DNA of 64,000 nucleotides from Fennellomyces sp. T-0311. Its lineage: Eukaryota > Mucoromycota > Mucoromycetes > Mucorales > Lichtheimiaceae. Under the pieces are notes generated by a model. It did not search any database, was not told the origin of the DNA, and saw only the letters and a list, made by a program, of their open reading frames with translations. Below are positions 49,443 through 61,460 of this stretch, one piece after another. The position numbers and the translations under genes were made by a program. Within the stretch, counting starts at the first letter, position 1. Each line of letters starts with the position of its first letter. The stretch covers positions 682,001-746,000 of the forward strand of contig JALLLT010000011.1 of the NCBI GenBank assembly GCA_025266875.1. The letters run 5' to 3'.

Positions 49443-50947
49443 TTACGTCAGGATTTCCACTCCATCTTCAGTTACAAGCAGAGTATGTTCGAACTGCGCA
49501 GATCGCTTGCCATCCGCGGTGACGGCGGTCCAGTTATCCGGCCTATACTTGCATGATTAGCCCTTGCAGATCTGTTTATAGAAAAAGGTACTAAATTACC
49601 AAATCTGGTCTCTCCATGTGCCTTCGCAAATCATAGGTTCGATGGTAAATACGTGACCGGGCTTGCACACGCCGATTGCCTTGTTATCTGATTTCAATCC
49701 AGGTGAGTATGGGGGCAAAGCAGCTGATGTGTCATCCAACTTACTGGCATAATGAGGAACATTGGGAGAGCAATGGAAAAGCTGATTGATGCCGTGGCCA
49801 CAGAAAGTACGAACAACCGAGAATCCGTTCGCAGTAGCGTGGGCCTCGATAATCTTGCCAAATTCGCGATACTTTACGCCCGGCTTGACCGCCGCAATCG
49901 CCTTTTCCAAACATTCGCGGGCGGTGGTCACCAGCTTTTGGCCCTTTTCGTCCACTTTGCCAACGAGATAGGTTGCGTTGAGATCGCCATGGAATCCGCC
50001 AAAGTAGGCCGTGACATCAATGTTGACAATGTCACCTTCCACCAGTGCGCGCTTGTCGGGAATACCGTGACAGATGACTTCATTGACGGATCTGTGTGTA
50101 TAGGTTTCGACGTTGATCATCGTTGCGTATTTTGTTGATGTAATGAAAAAAAGAAATACTTACGTGCAGACGGACTTGGGGAAATGGTAATAGTTCAATG
50201 GAGACGGGTATGCGCCACGTTCAATGGTAGCCTCGTGAACAATACGATCTAATGGTTGCATGAATTTTTTAAAGGTCCAACGTGGACACACTCCCTGTTA
50301 CCAATCTCATCGGTGGTGATGCCTGGGCGAACGGCAGCAGCACCAATATCCAAGATTTCTCTGGCAATCTTGCAGACCTTTCGCATGCCTTCGATTTCTT
50401 GCGGGTTCAAGCATTTGATCACTGAACTGGCGCGCACGTTTTGTTCGGATACTGGGATGCCCGTTACAGCATAATCCGCTTCACAGATACATGAGCACAA
50501 ACAATCCCCTATTTATGGTAAAGCGTAGACTTACGTCTGGCAATCTCTTTGGGTACCTCACGCTTTGGAGAAAGAGGGTAGACTGCCCGCAAAGGACCGG
50601 TGTACGAAAAGTTGGTGAACGGATCGTGCGGTTCACCTGGAGAAGCTTATAAGCATACACACACACACACAGAGTCACCATTAAACCATTAAAACCAAGG
50701 ATGCTTACTCTCAATTTTGGCCTTGTGAACAGCTTTATGCGTAGTCTAATAATGAACAAAAAGAATAATGTTATTCTTGGTAATCAGCAAGAAAGAGCAA
50801 AAAAGAATGTACCCAATTCTTTTTGAAGCATTCTTGCGAGCAGAAAAAGGAGCCTTCAATGTTCAGCTTGATGCAAGTGGGACATTGCAACTTGGCGGGT
50901 TTGTCACAGTCGGAGGATTGGCACACTTTGCCTTCGGTGGATGCCAT
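49443..50947 (-). CDS. MAP1: Methionine aminopeptidase type I
   Basis: Eight exons: 50813-50947, 50709-50745, 50535-50636, 50302-50478, 50164-50248, 49745-50091, 49600-49687, 49443-49542, giving 356 residues. The N-terminal ribosome-binding zinc region has Cys9, 14, 22, 25, 36, 40 and His48, 52. The catalytic pita-bread domain follows, with metal ligands in [18 protein letters not shown] (two Asp), FCGHGI (His), TIEPMI (Glu) and QFEHTLL (Glu). The enzyme removes the initiator Met from nascent proteins when residue 2 is small and works at the ribosome exit. Length is close to yeast Map1 (387). The start is the only ATG before the zinc region. The gene is divergent from the ASCC1-like gene with a gap of only 105 bp. 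Confidence 0.96.
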
Positions 50948-51052
50948 GATATATATCAAAGGGAAAGAAAGAGTGGCTTGTCCCACCTCAACCAGGGCGG
51001 CGTTTGCGTTTCATTCGGCACTCGTCCTCGATATTTCTTTTATGCATAAAAA
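50948..51052. promoter_or_regulatory. Short divergent promoter: MAP1 / ASCC1-like
   Basis: Only 105 bp lie between the two start codons (50947 minus, 51053 plus), so the two genes must share a bidirectional promoter and their leaders are very short or overlap. Confidence 0.55.
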
Positions 51053-52365
51053 ATGGCCACCAGCAGCAGTAGCAGCAGTACTCGACAACGCGTTCTAAAG
51101 TCCATGCAAGGCATTACCCTTGTCAAGGTCCAAGACAGGACATATCGCGTACCAACAGCCTCGTTGGATCCGAATGCTCGTCTTGTTCAGAATGGTGATG
51201 CCTTTCTTTTTGTATATTCCTCGACAGACATGGTTCTCTAACTCCCCATCCTTTTGACAGACACTTTTTCATCGAGCAGCGGATCGGAGGACGAAAGCAC
51301 AATCTATACGGAAGAGATTATTACGCATCATCATCCGGTGCATACGCATTTCCATGGTCTTTTGGTGGGACGCAACGGAAGCAACCTAAAACAGTTGCGC
51401 ATCGACACGGGGACACGGATTGATATTGCCAAAGGTCGCGAGACCATCATGATCAAGGGAACCCAAGACAAGGTGGAGAAGGCCATTGCGACGATTGATC
51501 AACTTGTCCAGGAAGCGTACGAAAAGGCGCGACCCACTCACTTTTTATCGTTGCCCATTGCATCCACGTTCGCGACACGCAAACTGGAAGAGTTTCAATC
51601 ATCCATCCTTTCTTCCACATTCAAATCGGACGGCCTGGAGCCCTCCATCATGGTCTCGCCGGCGAATATCCACATTACCTTGGGCGTGCTCAAACTGCTG
51701 CACAAGTCGGATGTGGATCGCGCTGTCCGGTTTTTGAAGGAAGAGTGTCCCAAGGTGATCCGCGAAAACATGGTGGGTCGTGGACTGAGCGTGCATTTGC
51801 GTAACATTGCCATCATGCAATCCAATCCAGGTAAGTTATGTGTGTGTGTGTTGCAGTGTGACATGGGTGATGATACAAGAGAAAAAAAAAGCGAATGCGC
51901 ATGTATTGTATATCGAGCCCAACGAAGAAAACCAAGACCAGCAGCCGTTGAGGAAATTATGCCGTAAGTTTTATATATGCACATGATTTCAACCTCCTCC
52001 CCCCCTCTCACCGAATAAAGTCGCGTTGATTGACAAGATGGTCCAAGCGGGCTTGATGGTGCCCGATGATCGACCGCTTAAGGCAAGTGGCGATGTGCGT
52101 GTGGTATTAAAGTTGTGATTGACACCATCGACCTTTTTTTTTCTTTTTCCTTTAAAAATAGACACATGTCACGCTGATCAACACGGCCAATCGGTCGGGC
52201 AAAGATCGCAAGCGGCAAGCGTTCGATGCTCGCCCCATTCTCAAGCAGTTTCCCCATCTCGATCTTGGTACGGTCCCCTTGGATAAGCTTCACCTGATGA
52301 AAATGGGCAGGACAGGCAAAGGAGGCACCTACGAAAGCCAAGGCTCCATTCCCATCGAACCCTGA
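51053..52365 (+). CDS. ASCC1-like protein: KH domain plus 2H phosphoesterase
   Basis: Five exons: 51053-51194, 51261-51830, 51892-51963, 52021-52082, 52162-52365, giving 349 residues. A KH RNA-binding domain is seen as FHGLLVGRNGSNLKQLR (GxxG loop GRNG). Then comes an AKAP7/CPDase-like 2H phosphoesterase domain starting PTHFLSLPI with both catalytic HxT motifs: HIT at 185-187 and HVT at 284-286. This domain pair is characteristic of ASCC1, a subunit of the activating signal cointegrator complex involved in alkylation-damage signalling and ribosome quality control in animals; the fungal role is less known. The fourth intron (52083-52161) has a GC donor ('AAG|gcaagt'), a non-canonical GC-AG intron needed to keep the frame and the second HxT. 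Confidence 0.88.
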
Positions 52366-52473
52366 TTCTTTTGGCGGGTCATTTTTTTTAAAGTTTGGGT
52401 CAAACAAAAACCATGGGAACCCGTACCCCGTGCGAAAGTTTTGTTGTAATGTGGATACCATGTCACAAAAGTA

Positions 52474-52502
52474 AGAAATATATATATATATATATATATG
52501 TG
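52474..52502. repeat. (TA)n microsatellite
   Basis: A TA dinucleotide tract followed by TGTGAG-type repeats, in the spacer between the convergent ASCC1-like and bHLH genes. Confidence 0.85.
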
Positions 52503-52570
52503 AGTGTGTGAGTGTGTGTAGAAATGGAGACGGGAAAGGTATATAAAGATACAACATATGTAAAGAAAAA

Positions 52571-52594
52571 TAGAGAGAGAGAGAGAGAGAGAGG
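52571..52594. repeat. (GA)n microsatellite
   Basis: A pure GA dinucleotide run in the 3' region of the bHLH gene; more GA-rich sequence follows at 52720-52746. Confidence 0.85.
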
Positions 52595-52778
52595 GACAGA
52601 GTTATAGGTATAGACAAATCGACGTGAATAGGAGGGGAGGGGATCAGGAAGCATATCGCAACGTCCAGGAAAAAGTATAGTCCATAAAGAAGAAAAAGAT
52701 GATGCAACAAATGAAAAAATAGAGGGAGAGAGAAAGAGAGAGAGAGATTCCCCCGCCAAAGAAAAAAAAACAAACTTC

Positions 52779-53994
52779 TCAACCATCCCGTCTGAAAGGA
52801 TCATGCGTGGCCATATGCTGACCCATGTCTGCGCCAAGGTCCAGCGGATGCCCTGAGGGAATCATTGCAGCCGCAGCGGCTTGTTGACGAGAATCCATGC
52901 CCATATTTCCACCACGCACTCGATACATTGCCAACAACGACTCAAGCTCTTGGATTCGCTGCTGATAATCGCCCAGCCGGTCGTGTAAGGCGCGGATGTG
53001 GTCTACACTTTTGCGCAGGATGGTGCCTTTGTTTGCCTTGGTTGCATCTCGATCCGGTAACAGAGTCGCCAGTTCATTGATCCGCTCGTTTATGTTATCC
53101 CGCCGCCGTCGTTCCACAGCATTATGCGATTCCCGTCGTCGTCGCTTCTTCTCGAATAACTGTTGCATGCTATATTACGTTAATCCCATTGCAAACGAGT
53201 CCGGTCTCACGTGTTTCAACCCCTTCTCTCTCTCTCTCTCTCATATTTTTCTATAAAGTTTACCAAGATAGGTTTTTTGGGCGACCTTCCAGTCCAATTA
53301 CTAATTCCATAATGCACGTCTCTCACACAACACAGCACACACACACGCACACGCAACTAGAGGTACGAAAAAAAAAGGAGATGGCTGCTTACTTTCGTTG
53401 CTGCATTTCCTCATCAAAACTGCCTGCACTGGTGGGTGACACCATCGAAGCGTCTGACTGTTTCCCTGTGAACGAGTGATCGACGGCGGCAGGGCCTGTG
53501 GCGGCTGGGGCGGATGTCGCGACGGCCCATTGGTCAGCTGCTTGTTCCTGAGACGAGTAATACATGTCTTTCCGCATTGAAGGTGAGGTCGCTTGTTGTG
53601 ATCGAGATTGGGGGACAGAAGACGCGGCCACGGCGGCTGCAGCCACTGCCGCAGCCACGGAGGGTTGCTGATTGAATGTCGGCGTGGGTGTGCTGTAGGG
53701 GTGATGGAGTTCATATTGCCGAGAAGAAGTCGATGACGACGCCGGATACGGCTTTGGAGAAGCCGGTGCGTTACTATTTAAAGGCATCATCTGTTGCACT
53801 TTCTGATGGTTTGGATGCGGTGGTGAATCCAACGAAGACGTCGTTAACGGCGAAGGAAATGCTTTCTGTTCATTGCCCATGGCTGCTGCCGCAGCTGCAA
53901 CTGCGTCCTGTTGTTGTTGTTGTTGTGGCCGTTGCTGCTGCTGTTGCTGCTGCTGCGTACTAAACGACGGATGCTGAAATTGTACATTGTACAT
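52779..53994 (-). CDS. Basic helix-loop-helix transcription factor, class B type
   Basis: Two exons: 53393-53994 and 52779-53169, giving 330 residues. The first 200 residues are low complexity: two poly-Gln runs, poly-Ala, and Ser/Pro-rich sequence that looks like an activation domain. The second exon carries the bHLH: basic region RRRRESHNAVERRRRDNI with His216, Glu220 and Arg224, the 5-9-13 pattern of class B proteins that bind CACGTG, then helix 1 (INERINELATLLPD), loop, helix 2 (GTILRKSVDHIRALHDRL), and a leucine-zipper-like continuation (IQELESLLAMY). It resembles the USF/MITF/Rtg3 group. The start is taken at the first ATG, 53994 (MYNVQFQHP). The intron between the exons (53170-53392) is unusually long at 223 bp and contains a CACGTG at 53208-53213, a possible self-regulatory site. 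Confidence 0.88.
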
Positions 53995-54484
53995 TGCGAG
54001 CAATAGAAAAAACTATAAATCTAGAAGCAACCAAAAAAGAAGAAGAAATGGGTGGGAAGTGAATAAAAGAGGAGGAAAAAGAGAAGAGTGAAAAGAAAAG
54101 AACAAAAAAAAAAGTAAAAAAAAAAAATGACGTAGAGATACACACAGACATGGACCTCGTAGAGAGCATGAGAACAGTGGGTTCGACCTTGTGACACCGG
54201 GTCACGGGCGTCAAATGGGGTGGCTCTGCACTCATTCGTCCTTTCTTGCCCTCCCATGTTTCCCTGAAGCAGAATGGTTCGCCCCAATCCACTCTTGCTT
54301 ACTTTTCTCCATCTTGCCAGTACGTGCCCAATGGGCCGGATCAACGACGAACATGCTTTTCTTTCTTCGACCTTGGGAGTCATCGCAGGTGCAGGGTCCT
54401 TGATGCATCAGCAGATAATAAATGAATTGTTATGCATACAGGCGGGTGCCTGTCGTATGTGTGTATCTATGTGGCCCCTGCTTG

Positions 54485-54509
54485 TTATTATTATTATTAT
54501 TATTATTAC
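54485..54509. repeat. (TTA)n microsatellite
   Basis: About eight tandem TTA triplets in non-coding DNA. Confidence 0.85.
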
Positions 54510-54807
54510 TTTTTGCAATCTCTGGAGACATCTCCTCATCCACCTCCGGACCGAGCACATGGAAAATAAAGGACGGCTACTTTGAGTGTGTGTGTTTCTT
54601 TTTTTAAAAAAAAAGACGCAAAAAACCACTTTCTATCTTTCGGGAAAACCAGGGCAAAGCCCTGTGATACACTGAATTAACATATCGGGTGTAAAAAAAG
54701 CAACCCAACCCGCAGTAGCGCGCGATCCCCAGTTTCAATCGCAATCTTTTTCTCTTTACGCGTGTGTTTTATATTATTAGTTCTAGTAATCAACAACTTT
54801 TTTTCTC

Positions 54808-54851
54808 TGTGTATGCGTGTGTGTATGTGTGTGTGTGTGCGTGTGTGTGTG
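54808..54851. repeat. (TG)n-rich microsatellite
   Basis: An interrupted TG dinucleotide tract directly downstream of the PAQR gene stop codon, probably in its 3' UTR. Confidence 0.8.
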
Positions 54852-54876
54852 ATGTATACAATTATGAAAAATCTAA

Positions 54877-56413
54877 TTAGGCGGCACAGAACCCAAACAC
54901 ATCGCGCTGGCCAACAAAGCTTACAGCGGCAGTATAGTGATACCAAATCCCACCGCAAACAAACAGATGCCATAGTTGGTGTGAGTGGCCGAGGTGATCG
55001 AATTTGCCTGGCCAGAATGCTTCGGGCCATTGATTGCCATAGACAACCACACCGAGGAGGTAGCAGCCGATCGATTTCATTACCGGCGATAGCCACGCGG
55101 TGGTCAACTCTGGTCCATGGTTGGCATAGAGATGGCCCACAGGAAAAGCCGCCGAGGCTGCCATGGTGATGAAGAAGGTAATGCGTAACCACTTCATTTC
55201 TAAACATCCAAGGGTGTTTTTAAGTTATATATATACGCGCATATGAAGGCCAAGAATAGCAACCCTACCATGCTTTTCGAACCAATCCATGAACGGGATG
55301 ATGGTGCCAATGACGGCGAGTGTTCCCGTGCCAAGAATATAGGTATTGCGCCACATATCATCACAGTAGAATCCGTAATACTCAGTCAAGACCACACTGG
55401 CACAGATGAGTACTGAGATTCCAACATAATCCAGGCATGCGACCCGCTTGAACAGTGCATAATCGTTGATTCCGGATAACGTGTGCCATACAGTCGAGCA
55501 CATGAGACATTTGCACGCGGCGCAGAAGAATACCGCAAATATAACGCGGTCGATGAGTGGTGCTTCGGACAGTAAGGGGGAATAGAACAGTTCGTAGATG
55601 CCAATGCAAAGGAACACCACAAATCCAATGAGATGCGTGTAAATGTTGCCTGTCTCGTTATGCAGGTACAGGAGGGAGTGCCAGCATTGTGCAGGTGTCG
55701 ATAAGAACCGATAGCCAGTAAGAATATGCTTTTTTTTTGAGTGCGTACGTTTCTTTAGTTTCCTGCAAACCGATTATCCTTCCCCTCCCCTCATTTTTTT
55801 TCGTTACCTGGTTATTGCGCCAAGGAACCGGCAGTTCCTCGTAATGCAACAGTTGCAAGGCACCCTTGGTCATGGCCATTTTGAGATGATCCATCTGTTC
55901 GCTCGCACGGGCGGCGACCTTGTGGATGGTTTCATGCATGTTTGTACCCAAATCCACGGCTCTATCGATTGCATCCGATATGCGACTATCGACCTCTTCA
56001 ATCTTGGACATCATGGCATCGATGGTATCATCCAAGGTATTTTCAAAGTAAGAATCGTCGACCAAGGTCAATTCCAATTCACGATATTTCTCTGAAAGGT
56101 CTTGCAACGACTGTTCCAGAGTCAGCGTCACGAATGAACGTATATGGTGGTGTTCGAGTCGGTTCTTATCTGCCGTCCAACGATGGTGCCATTCCTGATC
56201 GAGCGTTTCCAAGAGTTCGCAAGCCCGTTTTAATTTCGTCCGACTGTAGTCGTGAAGTCGCTTGCTGTCATTGTTCACCGCATGTTCAAACTGTGAGAGT
56301 CTGTACTTGAACTTTTGCAGTAATGGAGCAAGCTGTTCCCGGAAAAAGGTGTCAATGTCATGGGTATCGTCGCAAGCTCCCGTACTACTGTTGATGGTGA
56401 GCAAGTTCTCCAT
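54877..56413 (-). CDS. PAQR / haemolysin-III family membrane protein with coiled-coil N-terminus (IZH3-like)
   Basis: Three exons: 55808-56413, 55269-55728, 54877-55199, giving 462 residues. The first 200 residues are hydrophilic and helical (SRTKLKRACELLETLDQEWH, DAIDRAVDLGTNMHETIHK), probably a coiled coil. The PAQR core starts at TGYRFLSTPAQCWHSLLYLH, followed by HNETGNIYTHLIGF, the WHTLSG motif after helix 2 and the C-terminal GHSHQLWHLFV. These carry the His and other polar residues that form the metal site of adiponectin-receptor-like proteins. Yeast Izh proteins affect zinc and sterol metabolism; Izh3 also has a long N-terminal extension, which is the closest layout. The exact activity (ceramidase-like or receptor) is not decided by sequence. 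Confidence 0.88.
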
Positions 56414-57827
56414 GGCTGCTTTTTTTTTGGGACGATTTCAAAAAGAAGAAGGAAAAGGATTGGCTGTTGAAGCTCACACACCAAAAAAAAGTAGAATAAT
56501 TTGTTATGTAGGGAGTGCTCTGTAAATACAAAAAATGGGGCTGCCGTCCAACATGAAGCCCGTGTTAAAACGGAGTTGACTTTTAAAACACGAGCCGGGC
56601 CGGTGTTGGTACACACAATCATGCTTTCATCAAATGTTCGTTTCGGATCAAGTTTCATCCTCCAACCCTCCTTTGTGTTGTGCTTGATACAATTGGCCCT
56701 GAACCTGACAGAACAGGGTCATCGGAACGGGTCAATTCACAAGATTACACTTCCATCGTGTGACCTTTTCAACAAGGTCATCTGAAGATACACAACAAAA
56801 ACCCTTTGTTTGAAAATCATTGTGTTTTTTTATTGTTTCATCGGAATACACCCCGTGATGATTGCGCAGCTGAACGATGACGATGAAAACATTCAGATGC
56901 AACATAAATGGTCATATTGTCAACTGTCACTTTTTTCAAGACGAACAAATACCCGTATAGCTTTCACTTTCCATATATGTCCGTGCGCCATATCATCGTG
57001 ACATGCTGCTATGGAAACTAATTAAATCTTCCCATGGTGACCAATCATCCACACGTGTGGGTTCGGTTGATACGTGCGATAAGCTTTTGTTATTTAAAGA
57101 AAAAAATCGTTTTGCATGCATAAATGGTCATGTAATTGGCGTTTCACTTGATTTGGCATAGGCTTTTTTGATAGTTAAAAATATGTACATAGTAAACGAT
57201 TGGTACGTGCGCAGGTTACAGGAAAAAAAACTGATGGCCACACTTGAACACGACTGGTAGAAGCCTTTTCTTATTGGTTGATTTGCCTCAATAGATTTGC
57301 AGTACACACTATAGCAACCAGTGCATACTTTTGTATCGATGAAGCGTACTCGGACGAAAGCAAACGAAAGCATCGTCTAAATTCTCTTGTTCGAGAAAAA
57401 AAATGTACTTCGAAACTAAAGCTGTCAATGCACATCCGCATCACCAAAAACGAGAAGAGACCGGGGATAAAAGATGCATTGCTCAATGCGCTCAAGCAGT
57501 TTTATTACGTAATATAGATATCTGTGCAAACGTGCCACTCGCTGCATCAGATTCATCTCTCGGCATATTCTTTCTACTTTTTGATGGTTTTGCTTTGACA
57601 AGGAGAGTACAAAAATCATCCAGAGCAGTAGCTTTCGATCTATTACGAGGCTTGCAATCATTATATGCACTCCATTTTCATGCGAGTCGTGACCTTCTTT
57701 ACGCGCAGATGCCAAGAATAGATCGGCTACCAACCAAAGTGGCTTCCTTCTTGTATTGCATTGGTTTCATTGACAAAGTTTCAGAGTCAGTCAAAACTCG
57801 AAAGCTTCCCAGAAAAAAACGCGATCG
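56414..57827. other. Spacer between PAQR and EFM4 genes
   Basis: No supported gene. A perfect 12-bp palindrome CCACACGTGTGG (57049-57060) contains an E-box. Open frames at 57278-57517 and 57403-57960 (+) lack motifs, and the latter overlaps the EFM4 exons in another frame. Confidence 0.45.
57049..57060. promoter_or_regulatory. Palindromic E-box (CACGTG)
   Basis: CCACACGTGTGG is a perfect palindrome between the divergent PAQR and EFM4 genes. Class B bHLH factors, such as the one encoded at 52779-53994, bind CACGTG. The link is speculative. Confidence 0.3.
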
Positions 57828-58682
57828 ATGGCACAAGATTTTGAAGCGTCCAAACTTGGAACCAAAGAATAGTAATGACTTGAATCTTTTCGACATTATT
57901 CAGTTATTAACCTTGATTCAGTTGGGACAAAGTATACGACCGAGAAAACGTCAATTTTAAAGAAATTGGTGACATTGGTGAAATATGGTTGGTCATGTCC
58001 ATGGCATAAACACAAGGTTTTACTCAATTAAAATAAAAAGGTTTGGTGAAGACAGTGTGGAACGTATGGTCGAATGGGTGACGGAAAACGTTCCCCAATC
58101 AGACAGTCGAATGGTGGATCTCGGTTGCGGCAATGGTCACTTGTTAATCGAACTTGCCAACGAAGGGTATAGCGATCTGACCGGGATCGACTATTCGTCG
58201 AGCGCGATTGATTTGGCCAAGGCCGTTGCCGAGCAACGGGAACTAGGCAACATTCGATACGAAACGGTGGATCTGTTGGGATCAGACTGGGCTACGCGGA
58301 ACACGTTTGATGTGGTGCTGGATAAAGGAACATTTGATGCCATCTCGTTGAATCCCGAACAAGCAATAGCAAAGCAGGAAGGTCGTGATGGTCCTCGCGA
58401 ACGTTATGTGGAAGCCGTCAGTCAAATGATCCAACCCCAGGGTCTATTTCTGATTACAAGCTGCAATTGGACAATGGAAGAACTCACTCAAAGTTTCAAG
58501 AAATGTAAGTTTCCTCCAAGGTGCTTTTACACACATACATACACACATACAAACATCTCACACCCCTCTTCTTATTCTCTCAAGACTTTCGCTACCACTC
58601 TCATGTCAAATACCCAACATTCTCGTTTGGTGGACAATCAGGATCAAAAATTTGTACTGTTGCTTTCGAACCGCTGTCATAA
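57828..58682 (+). CDS. EFM4: EEF1A lysine methyltransferase, EFM4/METTL10-like
   Basis: Four exons: 57828-57871, 57922-57987, 58041-58504, 58585-58682, giving 223 residues. The start MAQDFEASKLGTKEYWDKVY matches the family opening 'S.LGTKEYWD..Y', and GDIGEIWFGEDSVERMV follows across the second intron. The Rossmann methyltransferase core has motif I VDLGCGNGHLLIEL, LTGIDYSSSAIDLAK, then FDVVLDKGTFDAISL, the active-site region of this family. It ends at FEPLS. The enzyme uses S-adenosylmethionine to methylate a lysine of translation elongation factor eEF1A (Lys316 in yeast). The two short first exons are easily missed; without them the conserved N-terminus is lost. Its 3' end faces that of the 4E-T-like gene, with 139 bp between the stop codons. 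Confidence 0.93.
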
Positions 58683-58821
58683 AAAAAAGGCTCTCAACTC
58701 TAGACAACCCAAATTCAATGTCGATCCCATCCCTTTGCGAACAGGTGCGGAGGCAGTCCTGTTCCACCTAATCATTGCGCGTGTCAGTCATTGTGTGTTA
58801 CTACGCACTCAGCACCTTTTT

Positions 58822-61460
58822 CTATTTACCATTGCCCATCATATGCGGAGGCGGAACGGCGCCCATGTAGGGGTGGTCGTTGGCTGTAGGTGGTGTCATC
58901 ATGTCGCGTTGCATGGGAGAAAACTGATGAGCCTGTAGCTGTGGTGGAAGGTGATGGGGCTGAAGCATGGGGCCAATGGGACCCATATGGGGAGGCATCG
59001 GCTGCATCATGTGCGGAGGAATAAATTGTTCCATGGCAGCTTGTCCTTGGAACGGGTGCGGGAGCATGGGTCCATTGCCATTGCGTGCCATCATGGGAGG
59101 CGAAAGTCCGTCACCGTACTGAAGCAGCTGTTCGAGGTTTCTTGGTTGATGATGACGCGGTACTTGATCCACACCAGGGCTGCTATGCGGCAAATGATAC
59201 GCCGGTGAAGGCATGCGGTAAGCGTTGGATGCATACGGAAGCGTGCCCGGCGAATTGGCTTGCTGTTGTTGCAATGGGATACCGCTCTTGACGGCTGCCG
59301 GCGAATGATTGGACAATGCAGGTGATCCTCCGGCCGACGAACTGCTGCCGGCAACAAACGATCTCGAGGCGGACTTTGTGGAGGCGATCGAAGGCGATCG
59401 TCCTTCCGAGGAACGTGCGCTCATTTGACGCAGCACAGATGTTGGCAAATTGCCTGCAAATGCTTTGCCAACAAGCTTGGGTTTGCTGTCGGTGCTGTCG
59501 GTGCGTGCGTGTTGTTTTTCTGCCGGAGCATGTACAGGCGATGGCGCTTCAGGAATGGATGTGGGCGGAGACGGTTGCTGGGGTTCTGGCTTGGGCGACG
59601 ATAACGTTGCTTCTCGTTCTTCCGCAATCGTATCGTTCTTTGGTTCATTCGGACCGGTGGGCTGCATCATGTCACGTTTAATCTCCAATGCTCTGTTTCT
59701 CAATATACCCGCTTAGTTACCTTTGGTTGAGAAAGAATCTGAAGCACTTTATCGAATCCCATTGCGTTCTCGCCAGAAGCCATCTGGGATTGTTGTGGTT
59801 GTTGTGGTTGTTGTGGTTGCGATGGTAATGATGGTGGTGGTGGCGACCGTTTTGCACCCAAACTCTGCAGGACCTCTTCCTCTGACAACATGCGAGGGGC
59901 CGAATGGCGTTCGGGGCCTTGGGAATATGACATGGTCATATCGGTAGACGGTTTTGTGACAGGACCGCCAAACAGATCATTGACGCTGATAGACTTGCCC
60001 TGAGGCGGGATGGGTTGTTCCATTGGCATACCAGTTTCCTCTTCGCGTTTTGCAAAGAACTTTGCAAACCGAGAACCACGTTCGCGACGACCCAGTAAGG
60101 ATGGTGAATCAAGCATTGACGTGGACAAAAAGTCCATGCCGGATGATTGAGGTTTATGCAGATCGATCGAACTCATGCCGCCAAGAAGCAAATCAAAGTC
60201 TGAAGTGTCATTCTTTGGTGGCTCGTCGACTAATAGCAGCGCACGGCATATTCAGTTTCCATTTCGCAGTGCAAGAAAAAGAGAGAAACGACTTACCTTT
60301 TTCTTGGAAAGGCGGTTGTTGCTTGGCTTCAAGACTTTGGTCACGTAGCTTCATATCGGATTTCCATGCTTCCAGATCATTCGAAAAGCCAGGAGGGGGT
60401 GCGGGTGGTATTGCGTCGAGCTGCCGTACCGACTTTCGTTCTTTGCTGGGAGTATAGTCCATCCATTCAGGTAATTTGTCCGTTGTGCGTTGCGCGTCTC
60501 CGTTTCCTAGCTTGCTGGTGGTTCTTTCACGGCCATCTATAAAAGAAACAGGAATGAGTGTCGATAGCCATATTTATATCGATAAAAAAAGGAGAAAACG
60601 CACGTTCTCGTCGGTTCCTGGAGCCGTCCATGTTCCTGTCTTGGTGATGTCTCTTGGTGCTGTGTGAAGGAGATATACTTCGTTGCTTCATGTGATGATT
60701 TGCTCGTCGGTCGGTCTTCTCCCTGTGTGCGAGGCCACGTTCTGACGAATGGTTCTGACTTCGTGATGACCGTAAATCCCTTCCGTTGTTATTAATGTTG
60801 CCATTGCCGACATGTTCTCGTGGTCTTAGTTCATCGTTCTATACAAAGAAGGTAAGGAGGAAGGATCAGTTCCATGGGCTCTGGCAACCGCTCTCCAAGA
60901 ACATACATGACGGTAGCGAGAGGATGAGTGTGATTGCGTTCGAGTCGTGTTGGTGCTTGCGGAATCTTCGGAGCGTTTTCCATAAGACGGTGATGAAAAG
61001 ATAGACTTGTTTGGAGCAAGAAGTACATTCTTATCTAAAGAATTGGCTAACCAGAAAATCAACAAGACTGGGGGGTCGACATAAATAACACACACACAAA
61101 CCTAACGCTCGAGAAGTGATGGCTCCATTCAATATACTTTTTGAAAGAGGTGCTTCTGGATCATCCCTACCGCATGCGTTAGTCTTCCTTTCAGTCACTT
61201 CCAATGTCTACAACCATCCCTTACAAACAAAAAAAAAACATTCCCACACACACATATATATATATACACACAGAATCCCCAATGAAAAATAAAACGTACC
61301 CAAACCATGACGATAACGGAGGCATGTCTACTGGTTTTGCAACCAAAGGACTATCACGTAATGACATCAGGACTTGATAGGAATATCGAATAATAGGTGC
61401 TTTGGAATCCGGAACCGCAGGTGCTGCTTCAGTAGCCGGTGTGTCCCCACGATCCGACAT
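58822..61460 (-). CDS. 4E-T-like (EIF4ENIF1-like) eIF4E-binding protein
   Basis: Seven exons: 61300-61460, 61102-61166, 60907-61046, 60604-60838, 60297-60536, 59721-60229, 58822-59661, giving 729 residues. Near the N-terminus RYSYQVLMSLRDSPLV contains the eIF4E-binding consensus Y-X4-L-phi (Tyr26, Leu31, Met32). The middle is low-complexity and basic (NHHMKQRSISPSHSTKRHH), then PEWMDYTP and GSRFAKFFAKREEE, the latter close to the SRF..WF motif of animal 4E-T. The rest is Pro/Gln/Met-rich (PPHMMQPMPPHMGP), typical of P-body scaffold proteins. Expected role: binding cap-binding protein eIF4E and linking it to mRNA decay or repression in P-bodies. The last intron (59662-59720, 59 bp) is needed to join the last two frames. 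Confidence 0.72.

Larger units (their letters stand above)
53995..54876. other. Upstream region of the bHLH gene, simple repeats
   Basis: A/G-rich and T-rich tracts plus two microsatellites; no other gene recognised. A promoter for the minus-strand bHLH gene is expected here. Confidence 0.45.

Noticed and set aside
52078..52782. 234-codon open frame (-)
   Set aside because: It arises from GA and TA microsatellites and the antisense of the ASCC1-like last exon; the translation is low complexity.
57403..57960. 185-codon open frame on the plus strand
   Set aside because: Its second half overlaps EFM4 exons 1 and 2 in another frame. The EFM4 splice model yields strongly conserved protein, so this frame is a by-product.
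59683..59720. 38-bp intron in the 4E-T-like gene
   Set aside because: An acceptor at 59662 gives a 59-bp intron with a better 'tgcag' end, and its size fits the other introns; the 38-bp version would be the shortest in the window.
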